From assembly GCF_031581025.1 (NCBI RefSeq), contig NZ_JAVLCA010000047.1: 17,593 bases of DNA; one strand, given 5' to 3'. The position numbers were made by a program, and so were the translations under genes. The notes beneath the pieces were generated by a model. It saw only the letters and a list, made by a program, of their open reading frames with translations, was not told the origin of the DNA and searched no databases. How positions within the stretch are numbered: the first letter of the stretch is position 1; every line of letters starts with the position of its first letter. Shown here piece after piece: positions 7,427 to 13,580 of this stretch. The DNA is from Salibaculum sp031581025. GTDB lineage: Bacteria > Pseudomonadota > Alphaproteobacteria > Rhodobacterales > Rhodobacteraceae.

Positions 7427-8455
7427 ATGGCACGGCGCCCGACGATCAAGGATGTGGCGCGCGAGGCGCAGGTCAGCGTGTCGACGGTGGACCGGGCGCT
7501 CAACGGGCGCGTGTCCGTGCGCGAGGAGACGCTGCAGAAGATCGCCACCGCCGCGCATCGCGTCGGCTACCATGCGCGGGGGCTTTTCGATCACCGGCTG
7601 GTCGAAGCCGTGCCCGAGATGCGCCTGGGCTTCGTGCTGCTGAAGGAAAAGCAGGAATTCTACCGGAATTTCCGCGCCGAGATCGAGCGCGCGGTTACCG
7701 CGCGCACGGACATTCGTGGCCGTGCCGAAATCCGTTTTGCGCAGTCCCAGTCGCCCGAGGAGTTTGCCGAGATCCTGCACGCTTTGGGGCGCCGCTGCGA
7801 CGCCGTGGCGGCCATCGCGGTGAACGACCGGCGGCTGGATCAGGTGGTCGAGACGCTCAAGCGCGACGGGGTGCCGACGTTTTCGTTGCTCAATGATTTC
7901 GCGCAGGGAATTCGGCGCAATTACATAGGTTTGAACAACATGAAGGTGGGCCGGCAGGCGGCCTGGACGATCACCCAGACCTGCCCGGTGCCCGGCAAGC
8001 TGGCGATTTTCGTGGGCGGCAACCGCTGGCACGGCCACGACCTGCGCGAGGTCGGTTTCCGGGCCTTCGCGCGCGAACGCGCCCCGGCCTTCGCCGTGCT
8101 TGATACCCTGGTGAACCTGGAAACCCGGCAACTGACCTACGAGGCGACGCTGGACCTGCTGGCCCGCCATGGCGACCTGCGCGGCATCTACGTGGCCGGC
8201 GGCGGCATGGAGGGGGCCATCGCCGCGCTGCGCGAGGCCCGCGCGCCCGGCGAAGTGGCGCTGGTGGTCAACGAGGTGACACAGGAAAGCCGCGCCGCGC
8301 TGCTCGACGGCTACCTGCGGATGATCATATCGACGCCACTGGCCGAGCTTTGCGACGATGTGGTGGCGCTCATGGTTCAGACCCGGTCGGGCGACGACGG
8401 CACCATCGGGCAGCACTTCCTGGACCCCCGCATCGTGCTGCCCGAGATCGCCTGA
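7427..8455 (+). CDS. Atypical LacI-family transcriptional regulator
   Basis: A 342-residue DNA-binding regulator. The helix-turn-helix is at residues 6-25 (TIKDVAREAQVSVSTVDRAL), with the VDRALNGR recognition-helix end that marks a LacI subgroup distinct from the VSR-type repressor next door. The usual hinge is replaced by HARGLFDHRLVEAVPEMR (49-66), and the remainder is a sugar-binding-protein-like domain. The ATG at 7427 has AAAGGA at 7415-7420, six bases upstream; an in-frame ATG at 7412 has a poorer site. It is divergent from the first LacI gene. Its neighbour is the iolI promoter, which carries a perfect inverted repeat unlike the other operators, so this protein may control the iolI-transport-iolGCDE cluster. 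Whether it activates or represses cannot be told. Confidence 0.9.
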   Translation: MARRPTIKDVAREAQVSVSTVDRALNGRVSVREETLQKIATAAHRVGYHARGLFDHRLVEAVPEMRLGFVLLKEKQEFYRNFRAEIERAVTARTDIRGRAEIRFAQSQSPEEFAEILHALGRRCDAVAAIAVNDRRLDQVVETLKRDGVPTFSLLNDFAQGIRRNYIGLNNMKVGRQAAWTITQTCPVPGKLAIFVGGNRWHGHDLREVGFRAFARERAPAFAVLDTLVNLETRQLTYEATLDLLARHGDLRGIYVAGGGMEGAIAALREARAPGEVALVVNEVTQESRAALLDGYLRMIISTPLAELCDDVVALMVQTRSGDDGTIGQHFLDPRIVLPEIA

Positions 8456-8466
8456 CCGTCGTACGG

Positions 8467-8486
8467 AATGACGAAAATTCGTCATT
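8467..8486. promoter_or_regulatory. Perfect inverted repeat directly upstream of the iolI promoter
   Basis: AATGACGAAAATTCGTCATT has 9 bp arms that are exact reverse complements with a 2 bp AA centre. It ends one base before the -35 box at 8487. A looser pair of the same half sites (CGTCAT, GT, ATGATG, 8504-8517) overlaps the -10 region. The site is AT-rich in a GC-rich background and differs from the TTGCAACCGGTTGCAA type, so it probably binds another protein, with the regulator at 7427 the nearest candidate. It lies 11 bases after that gene's stop; as a terminator it would be weak because the stem has few G-C pairs. Confidence 0.6.
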
Positions 8487-8516
8487 TTGCATGCGCGGAA
8501 AAACGTCATGTATGAT
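8487..8516 (+). promoter_or_regulatory. Sigma-70 type promoter for iolI and the downstream cluster
   Basis: TTGCAT (8487-8492) and TATGAT (8511-8516) are separated by 18 bp. Both boxes are near consensus, which is unusual in this GC-rich sequence. Transcription would begin around 8523, leaving a leader of about 95 bases before the iolI ATG at 8618. The good boxes, together with the adjoining inverted repeat, suggest a strong promoter kept off or modulated by a regulator. Confidence 0.6.
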
Positions 8517-8617
8517 GCAAACCACCGGCATGCGGGTTGCGGGAATCAGCGCGTCGGGGTCTGACTGAGCGACCAGATGGCGCACCGGGTAGGGTGTGCC
8601 GGGGGAGGATCGCAGGC

Positions 8618-9439
8618 ATGCAGCTTCGGACTGCACTCAACCACATGACCGTGCCAGGGCTGGAGTACCCGGCCTTTCTGGACCTTGCGGCGCGGCTGGG
8701 CTGCGTCGGTGTAGAGGTGCGCAACGACATTTCCCGGCCGCTGTTCGAGGGCGAACCCGCCGAGGCGGCCGGGCAGATGGCCCGGGATCGGGGCCTGCGC
8801 CTACTGGGGCTCAGCCAGGTGCAGCCTTTCAACGACTGGAGCGCCGAGCGCGACCGGGAGGTTGCCGCGCTGATTGCCACTGCAGGGGCGGCGGGGGCCG
8901 AAACCATCAGCCTGATCCCGCGCAACGATGGCACCGGCACCGGCAACGGGGAACGCCACGCCAACCTGCGCATCGCGCTCAAGGCGATCCGCCCGATGCT
9001 CGAGGACGCCGGCCTTGTCGCTCTGGTCGAGCCGCTGGGCTTCACCCGGTCGTCGCTGCGGTCCAAGCAGGAACTGGTCGAGACCATCGAGGCGCTCGAC
9101 GCGGGCGCGCAATTCAAGCTGGTGCATGACACCTTTCATCACAGTCTGGCCGGCGGCGGGCCGCTTTTCGCCCCGATGACGGGGATCGTGCATGTCTCGG
9201 GGGTTTCCACCCCCGAGATCGCGTTGACGCGGATGGAGGACGCTCAGCGCGGGCTGGTCGATGCGGACGACCGGCTGGGCAATGTCGACCAACTCGCCGC
9301 GCTGATCGCGCAGGGCTACGACGGCCCCGTCTCGATGGAGTGTTTCGCGCCCGCGGTCCATGCGCTGGCCGATCCCGAATCGGCGATCCGGCGCGCTTTC
9401 GATTTCATGTCTTCGCAAGTGGCGGAAAGGGCCGCCTGA
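8618..9439 (+). CDS. iolI: Inosose isomerase (2-keto-myo-inositol isomerase)
   Basis: A 273-residue TIM-barrel protein matching the IolI type, which interconverts 2-keto-myo-inositol and 1-keto-D-chiro-inositol and so lets D-chiro-inositol enter the pathway. The N-terminal TALNHMTVPGLEYPAF (residues 5-20) and GCVGVEVRND (28-37) are characteristic of proteobacterial IolI. The four metal-site residues appear in order: Glu138 in VEPLGF, Asp171 in VHDTFHH, His192 in HVSGV and Glu241 in SMECF. The ATG at 8618 follows a strong GGGGGAGGA at 8601-8609; the frame is open upstream, but earlier starts lack such a site. It is the first gene of the long rightward cluster, 81 bp ahead of the binding-protein gene. 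Confidence 0.9.
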   Translation: MQLRTALNHMTVPGLEYPAFLDLAARLGCVGVEVRNDISRPLFEGEPAEAAGQMARDRGLRLLGLSQVQPFNDWSAERDREVAALIATAGAAGAETISLIPRNDGTGTGNGERHANLRIALKAIRPMLEDAGLVALVEPLGFTRSSLRSKQELVETIEALDAGAQFKLVHDTFHHSLAGGGPLFAPMTGIVHVSGVSTPEIALTRMEDAQRGLVDADDRLGNVDQLAALIAQGYDGPVSMECFAPAVHALADPESAIRRAFDFMSSQVAERAA

Positions 9440-9453
9440 CGCGAGGGAGAACC

Positions 9454-9503
9454 GCCCCGCCACGCGGGGCTTCCGGCGGCAAAAAACCGGTGTGCCGGAC
9501 ACC
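9454..9503 (+). other. Two short hairpins between iolI and the binding-protein gene
   Basis: GCCCCGC (9454-9460) pairs with GCGGGGC (9464-9470) around a 3-base loop, and GGTGT (9489-9493) pairs with ACACC (9499-9503) around a 5-base loop. A run of six A lies between them, but no T run follows the strong stem, so this is not a usual terminator. Such stems at the head of a highly expressed binding-protein message can serve as RNA processing or stability elements; that role is inferred. Confidence 0.35.
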
Positions 9504-9520
9504 ACGATTGGGAGGAACCA

Positions 9521-10468
9521 ATGAAGACCACACTTATCGCTGCAACCGCCATGATGACCGTCATGGGCTCGGCCGCATTCGCCCAGAACGTCGGGGCGTC
9601 CATCGCGCGCTTCGACGACAACTTCCTGACGGTCATGCGCAACGGCATGGTCGAATATGCCGACGGACTGGATGGGGTCGAACTGCAGGTCGAGGACGCG
9701 CAGTCCGACGTGGCCAAGCAGCTGGACCAGATCAACAACTTCATCGCCAGCGGCGTTGACGCGATCATCGTCAACCCGGTCGATACCTCGGCCACCCAGT
9801 CCATGACCCAGGCCGCGGCCAACGCCGGGGTGCCGCTGGTCTACGTCAACCGCCAGCCTATCAACGTCAACGACCTGCCCGACGACCAGGCCTTCGTCGG
9901 CTCGAACGAGATCGAGAGCGGCACCCTGGCCGCCTTCGAGGCCTGCAAGATGGCCCGGGCCGAGGGGCTGTCGAACGGCGCGAGCGCCTACATTCTGATG
10001 GGCCGGCTGTCCAACCAGGCCGCGGTGCAGCGCACCAAGGATGTCGATGACGTCATCGGCATGGACATGTGCAACTTCATCGAGATCATCGACCGTCAGA
10101 CCGCCAACTGGTCGCGCGACGAGGCGCAGAACCAGATGACCAACTGGATGTCCTCGGGCGAGCCCTTCGACATCGTCTTCGCCAACAACGACGAGATGGC
10201 TATCGGCGCGATCCAGGCGATGAAGGCGGGCGGCATCGACATGGACGACGTCATCGTCACCGGCGTCGACGCCACCCAGGACGCGCTTGTCGCCATGCAG
10301 GCCGGGGACCTCGACGCCACCGTCTTTCAGGACGCCTTCGGGCAGGGCGAAGGCTCGGTCGATGCGGCCATTTCGCTGGCCAACGGCGAGGACGTGAACC
10401 AGAAGGTCTACATCCCCTTCCAGCTGGTCACGCCCGAGAACGTCGGCGAGTTCCTCGACGAGAACTGA
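9521..10468 (+). CDS. Periplasmic sugar/inositol-binding protein of an ABC importer
   Basis: A 315-residue member of the ribose/galactose-type (Peripla_BP_4) binding proteins. A signal peptide is clear: MKTT with a positive N-terminus, a hydrophobic stretch and an AFA cleavage site after residue 21, leaving Gln-Asn-Val-Gly at the mature N-terminus. Family landmarks are INNFIASGVDAIIVNPVDT at residues 71-89, VYVNRQP at 108-114 and FANNDEMAIGAI at 222-233. GGAGGAA lies directly before the ATG. It captures the substrate in the periplasm and delivers it to the permease encoded next. Placement inside an inositol operon makes myo-inositol the likely ligand, as for the IbpA-IatP-IatA system of Caulobacter; this is not proved by the sequence. 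GC-rich hairpins flank the gene on both sides. Confidence 0.93.
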   Translation: MKTTLIAATAMMTVMGSAAFAQNVGASIARFDDNFLTVMRNGMVEYADGLDGVELQVEDAQSDVAKQLDQINNFIASGVDAIIVNPVDTSATQSMTQAAANAGVPLVYVNRQPINVNDLPDDQAFVGSNEIESGTLAAFEACKMARAEGLSNGASAYILMGRLSNQAAVQRTKDVDDVIGMDMCNFIEIIDRQTANWSRDEAQNQMTNWMSSGEPFDIVFANNDEMAIGAIQAMKAGGIDMDDVIVTGVDATQDALVAMQAGDLDATVFQDAFGQGEGSVDAAISLANGEDVNQKVYIPFQLVTPENVGEFLDEN

Positions 10469-10480
10469 TCGCGGACCGCG

Positions 10481-10525
10481 GGGACAGGGCGCCGCGGTGC
10501 CCTGTCCCTGTCCCGCCGCGGGACA
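10481..10525 (+). other. Two tandem hairpins after the binding-protein gene
   Basis: GGGACAGGGC (10481-10490) pairs perfectly with GCCCTGTCCC (10499-10508) around an 8-base loop. The next base begins a second perfect hairpin, TGTCCCG (10509-10515) with CGGGACA (10519-10525) around CCG. Because CTGTCCC occurs twice (10502-10508 and 10508-10514), alternative pairings are possible. There is no U run. The position, 13 bases after the stop codon of the binding-protein gene and before the permease gene, is where stabilising or partly terminating stems raise the level of binding protein over membrane components in ABC operons. Confidence 0.6.
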
Positions 10526-10561
10526 AGACGTGCATGACGAGACCCAGGAGGAGAGCCAGGC

Positions 10562-11644
10562 ATGGCGCAGCTATCCGACGGCACGGGCGGCTTGAAGTTC
10601 GATAAGTCCAAGCGCAGCTGGCCGAATGAAATCAATATCCTGATCGCGCTGATCATCATCGTCGCGATATTCGAGGCGCTGGGGCAGATCCTGCCCTACA
10701 TGGAGGGCCAGAGCCTGCTGTTCGATACGCGGGACCGGTTCGATTCGATCTTCAACGAGGCGCGCCTGCGCATCATCATCCTGCAGGTCGCCATCATCGG
10801 GATCATCTCGCTGGGGGTTACGCAGGTCATCATCTCGGGCGGGATCGACCTGTCCTCGGGGCCGCTGGTGGCGGCCACGGCGATGATCGTGATGAGTTTC
10901 GCCCAGACCGAACTGGTCAACGGCAACCCCAACCCCAAGGCGGTCTTCGGCGACTGGGCCATGGACCTGCCGGTGATCGTGCCGGTGCTGGTCGGGCTGG
11001 CCTTCGGGGCCTTCATCGGCTCGATCAACGGCACGCTGATCGCCTTCACGCGCATCCCGCCCTTCATCGCAACGCTGGGCATGTTCCTGATCTGCCGCGG
11101 CATCGCCCAGTGGTGGACGCGCGGCCAGCCGGTGTCATTTCCCACCGAAAGCTACGCCTGGCTGGGGTCGGGCATGATGCCGGTGGTCTGGTTCCTGCTG
11201 CTGGCGGTGCTGTGCCACGTGCTGCTGCGCTATACCGTCTATGGCAAGCACACCTACGCAATCGGCTCGAACGAGGCGGCGGCGCGCATGTCGGGCATCA
11301 ACGTCAAGCGCCACAAGATCCTAGTTTACATGATCGCCTCGATGCTGGCGGCCTTCGCGGCCATCGTGCTGAGTTCCAAGAACCTGACCGCGCAGTCCGG
11401 CATGGGGCTGTTCTACGAGCTTTTCGCCATCGCCATGGCCGTGATCGGCGGCGTCAGCCTGACCGGCGGGCGCGGCTCGATCATCGGCACCGTGCTGGGG
11501 GCCATGGTCTTCGGCGTGATCCAGTCGGGCTTCACCTACGTCAAGCTGGACGCCTATTACCAGATCATGGCCATGGGCGCGATCATCATCAGTGCTGTCG
11601 TGCTTGACCAATGGCGCCAGCAACGCGCCGCGGCGCGAACGTGA
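10562..11644 (+). CDS. ABC importer permease, ribose/xylose/inositol type
   Basis: A 360-residue inner-membrane permease of the BPD_transp_2 (RbsC-like) family. Several hydrophobic segments are visible, for example at about 24-44, 71-92, 136-161, 166-182, 205-224, 252-271 and 286-346. Family landmarks are SGGIDLSSG (92-100), AIGSNEAAARMSGI (233-246) and the VIGGVSLTGGRGSIIGT stretch (294-310). The start is preceded by AGGAGG at 10546-10551. It forms the channel, presumably as a homodimer, for the substrate delivered by the upstream binding protein, powered by the ATPase 19 bp downstream. The N-terminal cytoplasmic tail of about 22 residues is hydrophilic. IatP-like by context. Confidence 0.94.
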   Translation: MAQLSDGTGGLKFDKSKRSWPNEINILIALIIIVAIFEALGQILPYMEGQSLLFDTRDRFDSIFNEARLRIIILQVAIIGIISLGVTQVIISGGIDLSSGPLVAATAMIVMSFAQTELVNGNPNPKAVFGDWAMDLPVIVPVLVGLAFGAFIGSINGTLIAFTRIPPFIATLGMFLICRGIAQWWTRGQPVSFPTESYAWLGSGMMPVVWFLLLAVLCHVLLRYTVYGKHTYAIGSNEAAARMSGINVKRHKILVYMIASMLAAFAAIVLSSKNLTAQSGMGLFYELFAIAMAVIGGVSLTGGRGSIIGTVLGAMVFGVIQSGFTYVKLDAYYQIMAMGAIIISAVVLDQWRQQRAAART

Positions 11645-11663
11645 CGCGGGAGGAGAGAGAGCA

Positions 11664-12467
11664 ATGAGCGGTATCGAGCTTCACGACATGGGCGACATCA
11701 TCCTCGAAACGCGGGACCTGACCAAGCACTACGGCGGTGTCCGCGCGCTCGAGGGGGCCGATTTCATCCTGCGCAACGGCGAACACGTGGCGATCATGGG
11801 CGACAACGGGGCGGGCAAGTCCACCTTCGTGCGCCAGATCACCGGGGTCGAACAACGCACCCGGGGCGAGATCATCTTCGACGGCCACCCGGTGCAGTTC
11901 GACGGGCCGCTGGACGCGCGCCGCGCCGGCATCGAGGCGGTGTTCCAGAACCTGGCCCTGGCCGATCAACTGGACGTGCCCGACAACCTGTTCCTGGGCC
12001 GGGAAAAGACCTTCATGAACTGGCTGGGACCGTTCCGGTTTCTCGATTACAAGGGGATGCGGCAGGACACCATCGACGCGCTGGAAAAGACCGGCGTGAA
12101 GATCCCCAACATCCGCAACACGATCGAGAACATGTCGGGCGGCCAGCGCCAGTGCGTGGCCATCGCGCGCACCGCGAGTTTCCACTCCAAGCTGACCATC
12201 ATGGACGAGCCGACCGCCGCGCTTGGGGTGCAGGAGACCGAGCAGGTCGAGAACATCATCCGCACCCTCAAGGATCAGGGCGAGCCGCTGGTCCTGATCA
12301 GCCACAACATGCGCCAGGTCATGGACCTCGTGGATCGGATCGTCGTGTTCCGTCGCGGCCGGATCGTCGCCAACCTGAGCAAGGACGAAACCGACCATCA
12401 GGACGTGGTCGCCTATATCACCGGCGCCAAGACCCAGCCGGAATACGAGACCGCCGAAATGACCTGA
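11664..12467 (+). CDS. ABC importer ATPase, single nucleotide-binding domain
   Basis: A 267-residue ATPase with all key motifs: Walker A GDNGAGKST (residues 46-54), Q-loop Gln95 in VFQNLAL, signature MSGGQRQ (157-163), Walker B LTIMDEPT (177-184) and H-loop His214 in LISHN. It energises the permease encoded just upstream. Ribose/inositol-type importers often use an RbsA-like ATPase of about 500 residues with two such domains; this one has a single domain and would work as a homodimer, as in the FrcA type. The ATG at 11664 follows GGAGGAGAGAG; the frame is open further upstream but only by overlapping the permease gene. No second half is encoded downstream, where noncoding hairpins and iolG follow, so it is a complete gene and not a truncated long form. 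Confidence 0.94.
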   Translation: MSGIELHDMGDIILETRDLTKHYGGVRALEGADFILRNGEHVAIMGDNGAGKSTFVRQITGVEQRTRGEIIFDGHPVQFDGPLDARRAGIEAVFQNLALADQLDVPDNLFLGREKTFMNWLGPFRFLDYKGMRQDTIDALEKTGVKIPNIRNTIENMSGGQRQCVAIARTASFHSKLTIMDEPTAALGVQETEQVENIIRTLKDQGEPLVLISHNMRQVMDLVDRIVVFRRGRIVANLSKDETDHQDVVAYITGAKTQPEYETAEMT

Positions 12468-12469
12468 GG

Positions 12470-12515
12470 CGGGGCGCCCGCCCCGTTGCCGCCCGCCCCG
12501 GAGATCGTCCCGGGG
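12470..12515 (+). other. Two GC-rich hairpins between the ATPase gene and iolG
   Basis: CGGGGC (12470-12475) pairs with GCCCCG (12480-12485) around GCCC, three bases after the ATPase stop codon. CCCCGG (12496-12501) pairs with CCGGGG (12510-12515) around an 8-base loop. Neither is followed by a T run. They separate the transport genes from the catabolic genes and could cause partial termination or protect the transport message; this is inferred. Confidence 0.35.
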
Positions 12516-12572
12516 GCCAATTGCCATGCCATACGTGGGGCGGTCATGCCCCGGCCAAGGGAAAGACAACAC

Positions 12573-13577
12573 ATGACAGTGAGATTTGCCGTTCTGGGCG
12601 CGGGCCGTATCGGCCAGGTCCATGCCGCCGCCATCGCCAGCGTGCCGGGGGCCGCGCTGACGGCCGTCGCCGACCCCGTCGCCGAGGCCGCGCGCGCCGT
12701 GCGCGAGGCCCATGGCGGCGCGCACAGGACCATCGACGAGATCGCCGCCAGCGACGATGTCGACGCGGTCGTGATCTGCACGCCCACTGACACCCACGCG
12801 GACCTGATCGAGCAGTTCTCGCAGGCCGGCAAGGCGGTCTTCTGTGAAAAGCCCATCGACCTGTCGCTGGACCGAGTGCGCGCGTGCCTGCAAACGGTCG
12901 CAGCGGAACAGGCCACTCTGATGGTCGGGTTCAACCGCCGCTTCGACCCCGATTTCATGGCGCTGAAATCCGCCATCGACGCCGGCCGCCTGGGCGAGGT
13001 GGAAATGGTCACAATAATCAGCCGCGACCCCGGCGCGCCGCCGGCCGATTACATCAAGCGCTCGGGCGGCATCTTCCGCGACATGACGATCCATGACTTC
13101 GACGTGGCCCGCTGGCTGCTGGGCGAAGAGGTGGACAGCGTCGTCGCCACCGGGTCGGTGCTGACCGACCCAGGCATCGGCGCGCTGGGCGATTACGACA
13201 GTGTCAACCTGATCCTGCAGACCGCCAGCGGCAAGCAGGCGATCATCACCAATTCGCGCCGCGCCGCCTATGGCTATGACCAGCGCATAGAGGTGCTGGG
13301 CGCGCAGGGCATGGTCGCCGCGCGCAACCGGCACGAGGCCAATATCGAGATCGCCGGGGCCGAGGGGTTCACCCGCCCGCCACTGCTGAACTTCTTCATG
13401 ACGCGCTATACCGCGGCCTATGCCAATGAAATCGCGGCCTTCGTCGCCGCGGTGGCCGAGGGCGCCGAGACGCCCACCACCGGCCATGACGGGATGATGG
13501 CGCTGGCACTGGCCGATGCGGCGGTGAAATCGGCCGAAGAGGGCCGTGTCGTGCCCCTTGCCGAGGTGCTGGACTGA
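12573..13577 (+). CDS. iolG: Inositol 2-dehydrogenase
   Basis: A 334-residue Gfo/Idh/MocA dehydrogenase of the IolG type, which oxidises myo-inositol to 2-keto-myo-inositol with NAD+, the first pathway step. The Rossmann loop is GAGRIGQVHA (residues 9-18), the catalytic lysine is Lys93 in CEKP, and the substrate loop SGGIFRDMTIHDFDVARW (164-181) contains Asp170 and His174, the Asp/His pair of IolG. Length and motifs fit the family closely. The chosen ATG has AGGGAAAG about 8 bases upstream; an in-frame ATG at 12546 would add nine residues and cannot be excluded. It is 3 bp ahead of iolC. Of the three dehydrogenases in the window this is the one that fits IolG best. Confidence 0.93.
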   Translation: MTVRFAVLGAGRIGQVHAAAIASVPGAALTAVADPVAEAARAVREAHGGAHRTIDEIAASDDVDAVVICTPTDTHADLIEQFSQAGKAVFCEKPIDLSLDRVRACLQTVAAEQATLMVGFNRRFDPDFMALKSAIDAGRLGEVEMVTIISRDPGAPPADYIKRSGGIFRDMTIHDFDVARWLLGEEVDSVVATGSVLTDPGIGALGDYDSVNLILQTASGKQAIITNSRRAAYGYDQRIEVLGAQGMVAARNRHEANIEIAGAEGFTRPPLLNFFMTRYTAAYANEIAAFVAAVAEGAETPTTGHDGMMALALADAAVKSAEEGRVVPLAEVLD

Positions 13578-13580
13578 ACC

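Noticed and set aside
8467..8488. Inverted repeat with following T residues read as an intrinsic terminator of the regulator gene
   Set aside because: The stem has only three G-C pairs per arm and the T run is four bases; the repeat abuts a near-consensus promoter, so an operator fits better.
8517..8540. Spaced GCAAACC / GGGTTGC half sites resembling the first operator
   Set aside because: The spacing is 10 bp and one position mismatches, unlike the contiguous 16 bp palindrome; too weak to call.
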